Assembly: GCF_008831075.1 (NCBI RefSeq)
Contig: NZ_WBJX01000002.1
Location: 1 to 64,000, forward strand
Direction: 5' to 3'
DNA length: 64,000 nt
Source of the DNA: Pseudoclavibacter terrae
GTDB lineage: Bacteria > Actinomycetota > Actinomycetes > Actinomycetales > Microbacteriaceae
The notes under the pieces: generated by a model
The model's database searches: none
What the model was told of the DNA's origin: nothing
The model's input: only the letters and a program-made list of their open reading frames with translations
Shown here: positions 20,240 through 30,181 of the stretch, one piece after another
Layout of the letters: each line of letters begins with the position of its first letter
Numbering within the stretch: position 1 is the stretch's first letter
Translations under genes and position numbers: made by a program

Positions 20240-21760
20240 CTACTTGAGCTCGGCGCCGAGGATCTCGGTGTACGAGGCGCGCTCCTTGCCAAGCCGCGAG
20301 TTGCGGCGGCTGTAGAGGAAGTAGATCGCGAGGCCGATGGCCAGCCAGATGGCGAAGCGAAGCCACGTGAGCGTGGACAGGTTGAGCATGAGCCAGAAGC
20401 ACAGCACGGCCGAGAGGATCGGCAGGAACGGCGACCAGGGCATGCGGTAGGCGAGCTCGCGGTCCGGGTACTTCTTGCGGAGCACGAGGATCGACAGGCT
20501 CACCAGCACGAACGCGGAGAGCGTGCCGATGTTGATCATCTCCTCGAGCCAGTCGACGTTCGTGAGGCCGGCGAGGAGCGCGACGGCGATGCCCACGCCG
20601 ATCTGCAGGCGGATCGGGGTCTTGCGCTTCTCGCTCGTGATGCTCCACGAACGCGGCAGCAGGCCGTCGCGGCTCATGGAGAACAGCACTCGCGCGAGGC
20701 CCATGAGGAGCACGAGGATGACGGTCGTGAAGCCCAGGAGGATGCTGATCGAGATGATCTGGGCCGCCCAGTCGGCGCCGACGAGCACGAATGCGGTCGC
20801 GAGCGAGGGCGTCTCGGCGGCGGCGAGGTCCGTGTACGAGACCATGCCGGTGATGACGAGGCTCACCGAGAGGTAGAGCACGGTCACGATGCCGAGGCCG
20901 AGGAAGATGCCGCGAGGCAGGTTCTTCTTCGGGTTCTTGACTTCCTCCGCGCTCGTCGCGACGACGTCGAAGCCGATGAACGCGAAGAACACGATGGAAG
21001 CCCCCGCGAGGAGACCGAAGACGCCGTACATGCTCGGCTCGGCGCCGGACATGAAGGAGAAGAGCGACTGGTGCCAGGCATCGGTGCCCGAGTCCTGTGC
21101 GGGCTGCGACGGTGGGATGAAGGGCGTGTAGTTGCTCGCCTTCACGAAGAACGCGCCGACGACGATGACGAACAGCACGGTCACGACCTTGAGGATCGTC
21201 AGGACCGCGCTGACCCGTGACGAGAGCTTCGTGCCGAGCACCAGCAGCGTCGTGAGGACCGCGACGATGAAGAACGCCGCCCAGTTCAGATCGAAGAGCC
21301 CGAAGATGCTGAGCTTGGGCGGGATGTCCCAGCCCCAGATGTTCACGACCTCCTGCAGGTAGACGCCCCAGTAGCTCGCGATGACGGCGGAGGCCGACAG
21401 CATCTCGAGGATGAGGTCCCAGCCGATGATCCAGGCCAGGAGCTCACCGAGCGTCGCGTAGGTGAAGGTGTAGGCGGAACCGGCCACGGGCACGGAGGAG
21501 GCGAACTCCGCGTAGGCCATGATCGCGAGTCCGCAGGTCACGGCGGCGAGCAGGAATCCGAGGGTGATGGACGGGCCGGCGTTGTTGGCGGCCGCCTTCG
21601 CTCCGACGGAGAAGATGCCGGCGCCGACGGCGACGGCGACGCCCATGATGGCGAGATCCCACACGCCGAGGGATCGCTTGAGCGATCGCTCCTCGGAGCG
21701 CGAGTCCGCCAGTGATGCCTCGATGCTCTTCGTTCGCATGAGGCTTTCGAAAAAGCTCAA
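20240..21760 (-). CDS. APC family amino-acid permease
   Basis: A 506-residue integral membrane transporter of the amino acid-polyamine-organocation superfamily, closest in style to cationic amino acid (CAT/YfnA-like) permeases. About 12 hydrophobic segments are visible. TM1 holds GAGIFSVG, the broken helix that binds substrate, and TM6 holds GFDVVATSAEE. The N-terminus is basic and cytoplasmic. It is transcribed alone, divergent from the sigma factor gene. The substrate is probably a basic or neutral amino acid, inferred from family. Confidence 0.9.
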   Translation of the reverse strand: MSFFESLMRTKSIEASLADSRSEERSLKRSLGVWDLAIMGVAVAVGAGIFSVGAKAAANNAGPSITLGFLLAAVTCGLAIMAYAEFASSVPVAGSAYTFTYATLGELLAWIIGWDLILEMLSASAVIASYWGVYLQEVVNIWGWDIPPKLSIFGLFDLNWAAFFIVAVLTTLLVLGTKLSSRVSAVLTILKVVTVLFVIVVGAFFVKASNYTPFIPPSQPAQDSGTDAWHQSLFSFMSGAEPSMYGVFGLLAGASIVFFAFIGFDVVATSAEEVKNPKKNLPRGIFLGLGIVTVLYLSVSLVITGMVSYTDLAAAETPSLATAFVLVGADWAAQIISISILLGFTTVILVLLMGLARVLFSMSRDGLLPRSWSITSEKRKTPIRLQIGVGIAVALLAGLTNVDWLEEMINIGTLSAFVLVSLSILVLRKKYPDRELAYRMPWSPFLPILSAVLCFWLMLNLSTLTWLRFAIWLAIGLAIYFLYSRRNSRLGKERASYTEILGAELK

Positions 21761-21940
21761 GGTGTTCCCCCAGTGTGTTCTCTCCGCGCGCAGGCTCCCG
21801 CGCGCGTGTGGAGTTTACCTGCTGGAAACACGGCGGCGGACGCCACCGGATGTCTGCCGTTGGCAGGAAGTCCGAGGCCCGCATGCCCTATGGTTGCCCG
21901 GCAGGACCCGCCGGTCCCGAAGTGCCGCGAAGGAGGATCC

Positions 21941-22489
21941 GTGCCTGACCTCGCAGATGCGCCAGATGCGCTGCTTGTCGCCCGCGCCAGGGACGGTGAC
22001 GAGCGTGCGTTCGAGGTGCTCATCCGCCGGCACTGGGGGCTCATGATCGCGACGGCGATCAGGCTGCTGTCGTCGCGCGCGGACGCCGAGGACGCGGTGC
22101 AGGACGCCTGCATCGTCGCTTGGAAGCGCCTCGACCTCCTCCGCGACCCGGATGCCGTGCGCGCGTGGCTCGTTCAGATCGCGGCCCGCAAGGCGACCGA
22201 TCGCCTCAGGAGACGCAAGTTCGAGCAGGACATCGACGACGTGGACGCCCCGGAGGCTCCGGAGCTCGGTCCGCTCGCGCAGCTCGAGCTGAACGCGAAG
22301 CTGGATTCGGCGTCCCGGGTGCTTGCGGGTCTCCCCGAGCTGCAGCGCCAGTGCTGGATCCTCAAGGAGACCGCCGGGTTCACCTACGCGGAGATCGCCG
22401 AACAGCTCGACACGAACACATCGACGGTGCGTGGGGCCCTCTCCCGGGCCAGGATCGCGCTGCTGCGGGGCATGGAGGAATGGGCATGA
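21941..22489 (+). CDS. ECF-type RNA polymerase sigma factor
   Basis: A 182-residue extracytoplasmic-function sigma factor. Region 2 covers residues about 10-80 (DAEDAVQDACIVAWKRL binds core and the -10). Region 4 covers about 120-175 (FTYAEIAEQLDTNTSTVRGA is the helix-turn-helix). GTG 21941 follows a strong AAGGAGG by 6 nt. No zinc-finger anti-sigma gene is adjacent; two Asp23-like genes follow with 4-nt overlaps and may fill that place. Confidence 0.92.
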   Translation: MPDLADAPDALLVARARDGDERAFEVLIRRHWGLMIATAIRLLSSRADAEDAVQDACIVAWKRLDLLRDPDAVRAWLVQIAARKATDRLRRRKFEQDIDDVDAPEAPELGPLAQLELNAKLDSASRVLAGLPELQRQCWILKETAGFTYAEIAEQLDTNTSTVRGALSRARIALLRGMEEWA

Positions 22490-23061
22490 GCGAAGAAGTC
22501 GAGCCGACCATCGGCGCCGCGGGGTACACCCTGACGCAGCTCTCGGAGTACCTGGACGCCGGGCGTCTTCCCTACAACGCCGACATCGAGGAGGACCCTG
22601 AGTGCGAGCGGGCGCTCGCGGCACTCGAGCGGGTGACGAAGGCGTCGCACGACCTCATCGAGGCGGAGTCCGCGGCCACGCCCGCGCCGAGCAGCGCCTG
22701 GCTGCAGTCCATGCTGCGCGGCATCGCGATGGATGCGCGCGCGGGCCGCGAGATCCCGCTCGCCTCGCCGGAGCCCGAGTTCGAGTTCTCGCAGAGCGAG
22801 GGCGTCATCCGCGAGCTCATCCGCCGGACCGGCGATGCCATCGATGGGGTGCTGATCGGGCGCTGCGTGCTCGACGGCGACGTGACCACGCCGGGGGCAC
22901 CCGTGCACGTCACCGTCTCGGTGACGGTGCTCGGGCTGCGCCCGCTGCATCCGCTCGCTGACGAGGTGAGGGATGCGATCGCCGAGGCGCTGGCGCTCGA
23001 CACGACGCTGCGGGTCACGGGCATCGATATCGTCATCGCAGATGTGAGGAGCGTCGAATGA
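22486..23061 (+). CDS. Asp23/Gls24-related protein coupled to the sigma factor
   Basis: A 191-residue cytoplasmic protein overlapping the sigma gene by ATGA. Residues 1-85 are helical and acidic, in the position of an anti-sigma domain, but have no HxxxCxxC zinc finger. Residues about 100-191 (HVTVSVTVLGLRPLHPLADE onward) resemble the Asp23/Gls24 envelope-stress fold. No membrane segment is seen. A role in controlling the sigma factor is inferred from coupling only. Confidence 0.65.
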   Translation: MSEEVEPTIGAAGYTLTQLSEYLDAGRLPYNADIEEDPECERALAALERVTKASHDLIEAESAATPAPSSAWLQSMLRGIAMDARAGREIPLASPEPEFEFSQSEGVIRELIRRTGDAIDGVLIGRCVLDGDVTTPGAPVHVTVSVTVLGLRPLHPLADEVRDAIAEALALDTTLRVTGIDIVIADVRSVE

Positions 23062-23354
23062 TCGACCGTGAGCGCGTCGCGGAGGTGGTCGAGGGTGCCG
23101 CCCTCGCAGCACCTGGCGTTGTGGAGCTGCTGCCCATCATCGGCATCCACCTGGGGTCACTGCATGTGGAAGTCGGTGCCGCGGATGGCGTCGTCTCGAT
23201 CACGGTGCGCGTGCGCGTCGACTCGTCGGGTCCGCAGGGGCGCATCGTGGAAGGGCTCGCGACGCGCATCAAGGCGGCTGCGCTGACGGTGCTTCCGCTC
23301 GGTTCGACGGTGCGGGTGCGCGTGCGGGTGCACGCCATCGCGGGTCGAAGCTGA
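23058..23354 (+). CDS. small Asp23/Gls24-like protein
   Basis: A 98-residue protein made of a single Asp23-like domain: an N-terminal helix (ERVAEVVEGAALAAPGVVEL) followed by beta strands with Val/Arg alternation (VSITVRVRVDSSG, RVRVRVHAIAG). It overlaps the previous gene by 4 nt. The two Asp23-like proteins may form a heteromer. Function unknown; the family is linked to envelope and alkaline stress. Confidence 0.7.
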   Translation: MIDRERVAEVVEGAALAAPGVVELLPIIGIHLGSLHVEVGAADGVVSITVRVRVDSSGPQGRIVEGLATRIKAAALTVLPLGSTVRVRVRVHAIAGRS

Positions 23355-23423
23355 GCCACAGCTTCGCCATAGCAATGGCATAGCCCAGGGTTGGATGCTC
23401 GGTGGTGTCGAAAGGAACCACAC

Positions 23424-24914
<1,491 letters not shown>

Positions 24915-24970
24915 GGCCGAGCAGCAACCAGAATCGCGGCGCATCCTCTCGACGCCAGCGGGCACGCACC

Positions 24971-24976
24971 TATCCT
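24971..24976 (+). promoter_or_regulatory. -10 box, leaderless-type promoter of Nudix gene
   Basis: TATCCT ends 7 nt before GTG 24984, and no Shine-Dalgarno sequence fits between them. Confidence 0.5.
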
Positions 24977-24983
24977 TGGGTGC

Positions 24984-25409
24984 GTGCCCGCTTCTGTGTT
25001 GACTGTCGCCGCCATCTGCTTCGAGGACTCCGAGGGGCGGGTGCTCACCGTTCGCAAACGCGGAACGACGAAGTTCATGCTTCCCGGCGGCAAGCTCGAG
25101 CCGGGGGAGTCGCCTAAGGCAGCCGCGATCCGAGAGATCGAGGAAGAGGTCGGCATCGTCCTCGACGGAGCCGAGGTCACGTTCCTCGGGGAGTGGACGA
25201 CCGCGGCCGCGAACGAGGCGGCGACCGATCTGGTCGGCACCGTGTACCTCGCAGCGCTCACCGGTGAGCCGCAGGCGCGCGCCGAGATCGACGAGCTGCG
25301 CTGGGTGGATGCCTACCCCGGGCCGGAGGCGGACCTCGCTGACCTCGCGCCCCTGCTCAGCGAGTGCGTCATGCCCGAGCTGCGGCGGCGTCGGGACGCG
25401 CGGGGCTGA
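24984..25409 (+). CDS. Nudix hydrolase (MutT-like)
   Basis: A 141-residue Nudix protein. The Nudix box is GGKLEPGESPKAAAIREI followed by EEEVGI, with all metal-binding Glu present. The short single-domain form resembles MutT-type nucleotide-pool or NUDT housekeeping enzymes; the substrate is unknown. It appears to be translated from a leaderless transcript and is monocistronic. Confidence 0.88.
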   Translation: MPASVLTVAAICFEDSEGRVLTVRKRGTTKFMLPGGKLEPGESPKAAAIREIEEEVGIVLDGAEVTFLGEWTTAAANEAATDLVGTVYLAALTGEPQARAEIDELRWVDAYPGPEADLADLAPLLSECVMPELRRRRDARG

Positions 25410-25439
25410 GGCCGCAGCCCGAACTTCTCGAACATTCTC

Positions 25440-25489
25440 CGATATATCGCTTGACACCGACCATTCACCGATATATCGTCGAGCTATCG
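25440..25489 (+). promoter_or_regulatory. PadR promoter with repeated CGATATATCG operator
   Basis: Two identical perfect 10-bp palindromes CGATATATCG lie at 25440-25449 and 25469-25478, and a degenerate copy CGAGCTATCG at 25480-25489. TTGACA (25451-25456) and TATCGT (25474-25479) form a -35/-10 pair with 17-bp spacing. One palindrome flanks the -35 and the other covers the -10, as expected for autorepression. Confidence 0.75.
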
Positions 25490-25527
25490 GAGTTGCAGCG
25501 TGCAGCTCCGGCAGAAAGGTTCATCCC

Positions 25528-26190
25528 ATGCGCAAGCACTTCACTCACAACCACCACCCGTTCGAATCCGAACGGGGACACTCCCACGAAGGCGGCCGCG
25601 GTCGCGGTTTCGGCCAGGACCACGAGCAGGACGAACGCGTCCGACGCTTCTCACAGGGCTTCGGTCCCGGACGAGGCTTCGGCCCCGGGTTCGGGCCGGG
25701 CGCGGGCCACGGCCCCGGCTTCGGTCCCAAGTTCGGTCCACGCGGCCACCGCCGAGCCGGCAAGGGCGACGTGCGCGCCGCCATCCTCTCCCTCCTCGCC
25801 GAAGGCCCCTCCAACGGCTACGGCCTGATCAAGGGCATCGCCGAGAAGACCGATGGCGTCTGGCGCCCGAGCCCCGGCTCCGTCTACCCGACGCTGCAGC
25901 AGCTGGTCGACGAGGAGCTCATCGAGCAGGGCGGCACCGAGAAGAAGCCCGTCTTCGAGCTCAGCGAAGCTGGCCGCACGTACGTGTCCGAGCATGCCGA
26001 GGAGCTCGAGCAGGGCTGGCGCGGCGTCGCCGGAATGTCAGAGACGGCGACCGGCCTCCGTGAGTCCGCCATGCAGTTCATGGGTGTCATGCAGCAGTTC
26101 CGCCTCGGCGCGACCGAGGAGCAGCAGCAGGAAGCCACGAAAGTGCTCGACGACGCTCGCAAGGCCCTCTACTCGATCCTCGCCAAGTAG
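25528..26190 (+). CDS. PadR family transcriptional regulator
   Basis: A 220-residue repressor. Residues 1-78 are a His/Gly/Pro/Phe-rich low-complexity arm (repeats of GFGPG). The PadR winged helix follows (VRAAILSLLAEGPSNGYGLI, then PSPGSVYPTLQQLVDEELIE). The C-terminal helix probably mediates dimerisation. ATG 25528 follows AGAAAGG. PadR proteins usually bind an aromatic or drug ligand and repress their own promoter; the palindromes upstream fit that. No obvious efflux target is adjacent. Confidence 0.9.
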   Translation: MRKHFTHNHHPFESERGHSHEGGRGRGFGQDHEQDERVRRFSQGFGPGRGFGPGFGPGAGHGPGFGPKFGPRGHRRAGKGDVRAAILSLLAEGPSNGYGLIKGIAEKTDGVWRPSPGSVYPTLQQLVDEELIEQGGTEKKPVFELSEAGRTYVSEHAEELEQGWRGVAGMSETATGLRESAMQFMGVMQQFRLGATEEQQQEATKVLDDARKALYSILAK

Positions 26191-26250
26191 GTCTCGTGAG
26201 GGTCGCGACCGAAGGCGAGGCGACGACGCCGCGCACCTCGGGAGGGAGGC

Positions 26251-26922
26251 TCAGGAGCGCTCGCGCTGCTTCGCGTCGCGACGCTCCTGGATCTTCGCCT
26301 CGCGGGCGAGCTTCCTCAGCTCCTTCTCGAGGTCGTCGAACCGCTCACCGCGCTCCGGGTCATCCTCGGGCGAGGTGGGCAGCTGCATCCGTGGACTGCC
26401 CTTCGACCACGGGTCGAGCAGCTCATGCTCGATGTGCGCGGAGATCTCCGCCCAGGCGTCAGCCCGCGCCTGCTCGATGAGGCCGTCCACGTACGCCTCG
26501 TCTTCGCGTTCCGACTCGATGCGCTCGCTCACCGCCTGCGACGCGCGCTCACGGAAGCTCAGCGTCTCGATGTCGGCGTGGCGATAGTCGTGGGCGCTCA
26601 GCGAGCGACCAGGCCTCGCGCGGTCGCGCACACCGGCCACGCGCTCCGCCGAGTAGCGAAGCTCCTTGAGGACCCGGTCGAGGGACGCGTTCGCGGCCTC
26701 ACGGTAGTCGGCCGCCGCGAACGGCACCTTCTCGCCGACCGTCCGCTTGATGATGGCGTTCTTCACGTCGAGCCTGACGATGCGCAGCGCGAGCAGGAGG
26801 CCGTCGTCGATCGCCTCGGAGAGCTCGGGGAAGATGACGGGTGGGAGTCCGGCCTTCTTCTTCGGCTTGGTCTGCTGGCTCGTCGACGACGTCCGAGACT
26901 TCCGGCGCCAGCGGAACATCAT
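26251..26922 (-). CDS. charged coiled-coil protein coupled to the AlaRS-like gene
   Basis: A 223-residue, very polar protein I cannot assign. The N-terminus is basic (FRWRRKS, KPKKKAG). The middle has helices such as LSEAIDDGLLLALRIVRLDV, and the C-terminal 40 residues are a Glu/Arg/Lys coiled coil. No membrane or secretion signal. ATG 26922 overlaps the AlaRS-like stop (ATGA), so both are made together and may act together. The basic start suggests nucleic-acid contact, an inference. Confidence 0.75.
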   Translation of the reverse strand: MMFRWRRKSRTSSTSQQTKPKKKAGLPPVIFPELSEAIDDGLLLALRIVRLDVKNAIIKRTVGEKVPFAAADYREAANASLDRVLKELRYSAERVAGVRDRARPGRSLSAHDYRHADIETLSFRERASQAVSERIESEREDEAYVDGLIEQARADAWAEISAHIEHELLDPWSKGSPRMQLPTSPEDDPERGERFDDLEKELRKLAREAKIQERRDAKQRERS

Positions 26923-28403
26923 CCCTGGTCTCCGGGGGCAGGTCTCTGCTGGCCTGCCTGCGCCTGCTGCTGAGCTGGCGTCTCCTGGTGCGGCAGCCCA
27001 GCCGTGCCCAGCTTCGTCGCGCCCCGTGAGCGAGCACGCTGTTCCTCGAGCGCCGTGAGGAACTCCTCCTCCCACGCAGGGTCGACCTCGATGCCCTGGC
27101 GCTTCGCCTCCTCGACGCTCAGCTCGCGAGGGAACCCGTGGGTGTCGGAGAGCAGGAACACGTCAGCACCGGTGAGGGTCGAGCCCTGGTATGCGGCGAG
27201 CGCCTTGAGGCCGCCCTTGAGGGTGCGGCGGAACGAGCGCTCCTCCTTGACGAGCACCGCGACGACCTCGTCGCGGCGTTCGCGCACCTCCGGGTAGTCG
27301 TCGACGTAGAGGTCCGCGATCGTCGGAACGAGCTCGGCGAAGAAGTTCTCTGAGATGCCCAGGATGAGCGCCTCGCGGATCGCGCGGCGCACGAGGCGTC
27401 GCATGACGTAGCCCTGCTCCTTGTTCGAGGGCACGACGCCGTCGACCGCGAGGAAGGTGGCACCGCGGAGGTGGTCGGCGATGATGCGCATCGACAGCGT
27501 GTGCGCCTCGTAGCTCTCGCCGCTCAGCTGCTCGATCTGCTCGACGATGGGTCGCAGCAGCGAGATGCGGAACACGTCGGGGGAGTGGATGGCCGCCGCG
27601 GCGATGCGTTCGAGGCCGCCGCCGAAGTCGACGTTGCGTCGCTCGAGCTCGACGAACGAGCCGTCCTCCTGCCGTCGGTACTGCATGAAGACCTGGTTGC
27701 CGATCTCCATGAACTGGCCGCTGTCGCTCGCGGGGTGCGCCGCGCCGTAGGACGGGTCGTGGTGCTCTGGTCCGAAGTCGTAGAAGACCTCGCTGTCTGG
27801 GCCGCAGGGGTCTCCGATGGGCGTCGCCTGCAGCGATCCGCCGCGCGACCACCAGTTCTCGCTGCCGTCGTAGAAGAAGATGCGCTCTCCTGGCTGCACG
27901 CCGCGCGCGTCGCCGTCGGCCTGGCTGCCCATCTCGACGATGCCAGCTTCGATGCCGCGCTCCGCGAAGGCCTTCTGCCAGATGCTGGCCGCCTCGTCGT
28001 CGCGCGGGATGCCGGCCGCCTCGTCGCCGATGAAGGCCGTCACGTACAGGCGGTTCGGATCGAGGCCGACGGTGTCGACGAGGAACGAGAGGAAGGCAGG
28101 GATCTGCTCTGCCTTGAAGTAATCGCCGAGACTCCAGTTGCCGAGCATCTCGAAGAAGGTCGTGTGGCGGTTGTCGCCCACGTCGTCGATGTCCTGCGCG
28201 CGGACGCACGGCTGGCTGTCCGTGAGGCGGGTTCCGTCCGGGTGGTCCTCGCCGAGGAGGTAGGGGAGGAGGGCCTGCATGCCGCTTCCCGTGAAGAGCG
28301 TCGAGCCGTCTCCGCGGGGGATGAGCGGGGCTCGGTCGATCCTGACGTGCCCGAGTCGCTCCTGGTAGTCGAGGTAGGCATTGCGAATCTCGTGCGCGTC
28401 CAT
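26919..28403 (-). CDS. stand-alone alanyl-tRNA synthetase catalytic-domain protein
   Basis: A 494-residue protein matching only the N-terminal half of AlaRS (876 residues in E. coli). Class II motif 2 is RHTTFFEMLGNWSLGDYFK (79-97), GDPCGPDSE is near 198, and motif 3 is GGGLERIAA (261-269). The tRNA-contacting segments PSNKEQGY (Asn327) and DTHGFP (Asp420) remain. The editing domain (HxxxH and CxxxH) and the C-Ala domain are absent; a Gln/Pro-rich tail ends at residue 494. It is intact, not a fragment, because the stop is coupled to the next gene. A full alaS is expected elsewhere. It may charge tRNA-Ala without proofreading or activate Ala for another purpose. Confidence 0.85.
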   Translation of the reverse strand: MDAHEIRNAYLDYQERLGHVRIDRAPLIPRGDGSTLFTGSGMQALLPYLLGEDHPDGTRLTDSQPCVRAQDIDDVGDNRHTTFFEMLGNWSLGDYFKAEQIPAFLSFLVDTVGLDPNRLYVTAFIGDEAAGIPRDDEAASIWQKAFAERGIEAGIVEMGSQADGDARGVQPGERIFFYDGSENWWSRGGSLQATPIGDPCGPDSEVFYDFGPEHHDPSYGAAHPASDSGQFMEIGNQVFMQYRRQEDGSFVELERRNVDFGGGLERIAAAAIHSPDVFRISLLRPIVEQIEQLSGESYEAHTLSMRIIADHLRGATFLAVDGVVPSNKEQGYVMRRLVRRAIREALILGISENFFAELVPTIADLYVDDYPEVRERRDEVVAVLVKEERSFRRTLKGGLKALAAYQGSTLTGADVFLLSDTHGFPRELSVEEAKRQGIEVDPAWEEEFLTALEEQRARSRGATKLGTAGLPHQETPAQQQAQAGQQRPAPGDQG

Positions 28404-28510
28404 GTGCAGAGTGTTTCACACCTGCGCATGCCGTATCGTGACCTCGCCGAACGTGGGGGCGTTCAGGCACTCGGAGACGAGTGCTCGAGTGAGGTTCAGG
28501 GGAGTCGTCT

Positions 28511-29224
28511 GTGCAGGAGATCGCGCAATTGTGGACCGATGCGACGGGGCTTTCGACGGCGCACATCGCCGACGGATGCGTCCGGGCCGGAGTCGAGGTG
28601 CGTTGCGGCCCGGCGGCGATGACGGCAGTCTCGCCGCGCGCGACGAGGGTGGCTGGCCGGTGCCTGCCGGTGCGCCACTTCGGCAGCGTCGACGTGTTCC
28701 TCGAGGTCGTCGAGCGGGCGCATCCCGGGGACGTGCTCGTCGTCGACAACCAGGGGCGCACCGACGAGAGCTGCGTGGGCGACCTCGTCGTCCTCGAGGC
28801 GATGGCGGCTGGGCTCTCGGGCATCGCCATCTGGGGGCTGCACCGAGACACCCGCGATATCCGTGAGCTGGGCTTCCCGGTCTTCAGCCTCGGAGCGCTG
28901 CCGGCTGGACCCCGACGGCTGGACGAGCGGCGGCGAAACACGTTCGCCTCAGCCGAGTTCGGCGAGCACACCATCCGCACGAGGGACACCGTCTTCGGCG
29001 ACGAGGACGGACTTCTCTTCGTGCCGGAGGATCGTGCCAACGAGGTGCTCATGCACGCACTGCAGATCCGCGACGTCGAGCGCGCGCAGGCGTCCCGCAT
29101 CCGCTTGGGCACCAGCCTCCGGGATCAGGTGCACTTCTCCGCCTACGTGCAGGCTCGCCGTGCCGAACCGGCGCTCACGCTGCGAGAGCACCTGCGCCGG
29201 GTCGGCGGTGCGCTCGAGGTGTGA
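28511..29224 (+). CDS. RraA-like protein (HMG/CHA aldolase family)
   Basis: A 237-residue protein of the RraA/dimethylmenaquinone methyltransferase-like fold. The segment GDVLVVDNQG and the catalytic pair Arg-Asp in GLHRDTRDI, followed by GFPVFSLG, match 4-hydroxy-4-methyl-2-oxoglutarate/oxaloacetate-type lyases as well as RraA. The intact RD pair favours an aldolase or decarboxylase role over RNase E inhibition. GTG 28511 follows AGGGGAG by 6 nt. It is divergent from the AlaRS-like gene. Confidence 0.82.
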   Translation: MQEIAQLWTDATGLSTAHIADGCVRAGVEVRCGPAAMTAVSPRATRVAGRCLPVRHFGSVDVFLEVVERAHPGDVLVVDNQGRTDESCVGDLVVLEAMAAGLSGIAIWGLHRDTRDIRELGFPVFSLGALPAGPRRLDERRRNTFASAEFGEHTIRTRDTVFGDEDGLLFVPEDRANEVLMHALQIRDVERAQASRIRLGTSLRDQVHFSAYVQARRAEPALTLREHLRRVGGALEV

Positions 29225-29236
29225 CGCGGCCGCGCC

Positions 29237-30163
29237 TCAGCTGACCGTCTCGCTCAGGCGAAACGTGGCAGAGGTCGACGCCTCGCTGAGGCTCCACAGG
29301 CGCGTCGCGCGCTCCCGGTCGCGCTGTGTTGCCGGCTTGTCGAGCTTCACGGGAGTACCGCGCAGGGTGCGAGCAGGTCCCAGGTAGTCGCCGCCGGCGA
29401 CCGCGTCGCTCGTGAGCGCGTGCACGGCGATGGCCGCCGCCCGGTGCTTGCCATGGGCGAACGGACCAGCGAGGCGCGATGCGAAGCGCTGCCATGCGGT
29501 CGGCTCGCTGACTCCCGCGCGTGCCGGCGTCGCCCCGTTGACGGGGATGCCCGGGTCGACGACGAGCGCTTCCACCGGTGCCCCGGCAGCCTGGAGCCGT
29601 CGGTCGAGTTCGAATGTGAACATCTCGAGCGCGTGCTTCGATGCGGCGTAGGCGCGCTTGGGCTCGTACAGGTGGGTGCTCTGCCAGTCCTCGAGATCGA
29701 ACGGGTAGATGCGCGTCGCGAGGCTGCCGACCGCGACGACGCGGCTCTTCTCCGACGTCTCGTCGTCGAGAACGGGTTTCGCGGCCAGGAGCGCGTCCAT
29801 GAGCTGCGCGGTCAGCTCGAAGTGCCCGAGGTGGTTCGTCGACATCGTGAGCTCGCGCCCCTGGGAGTCCTGTTCGCGGTGTGCGCCGGGGGAGACGTGC
29901 GCGGCGTTCAGCAGCACGCCGTCGAGGCGCTCGCGGGCGCTCAGGGAGGTGGCCGCGCTGGCGATGGACTCGCTGGAGGTGAGATCGAGGAGGATGCGGC
30001 TCGTGCTCGCGTCCGGCACCTGCTCCGTGATGGAGATGAGGGCCCTGTTCAGCTTCTCGACACTGCGCCCGAGCAGGACGACGTGGTGGCCGCGGCGGGC
30101 GAGCTCTTCCGCGGCGAAGTAGCCCACACCCTGCGTGGCACCGGTGATGGCGAAGGTCTTCAT
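29237..30163 (-). CDS. SDR family oxidoreductase
   Basis: A 308-residue short-chain dehydrogenase. The cofactor loop is TGATQGVG near residue 8, with NAAH in the middle strand. The catalytic set is Ser in GSLAT and YAASK (Tyr, Lys). The length and segments resemble retinol-dehydrogenase/protochlorophyllide-reductase-like SDRs. ATG 30163 is 7 nt after AGGAG; the GTG 6 nt upstream is too close to it. It is divergent from a MarR gene, which probably controls it. Confidence 0.88.
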   Translation of the reverse strand: MKTFAITGATQGVGYFAAEELARRGHHVVLLGRSVEKLNRALISITEQVPDASTSRILLDLTSSESIASAATSLSARERLDGVLLNAAHVSPGAHREQDSQGRELTMSTNHLGHFELTAQLMDALLAAKPVLDDETSEKSRVVAVGSLATRIYPFDLEDWQSTHLYEPKRAYAASKHALEMFTFELDRRLQAAGAPVEALVVDPGIPVNGATPARAGVSEPTAWQRFASRLAGPFAHGKHRAAAIAVHALTSDAVAGGDYLGPARTLRGTPVKLDKPATQRDRERATRLWSLSEASTSATFRLSETVS

Positions 30164-30181
30164 CGTCACACTCCTTCAAGC

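Noticed and set aside
26919-28403. AlaRS-like gene as a truncated pseudogene
   Set aside because: The frame is intact, motifs are complete, the tail ends in a designed-looking linker, and the stop is coupled to the next gene.
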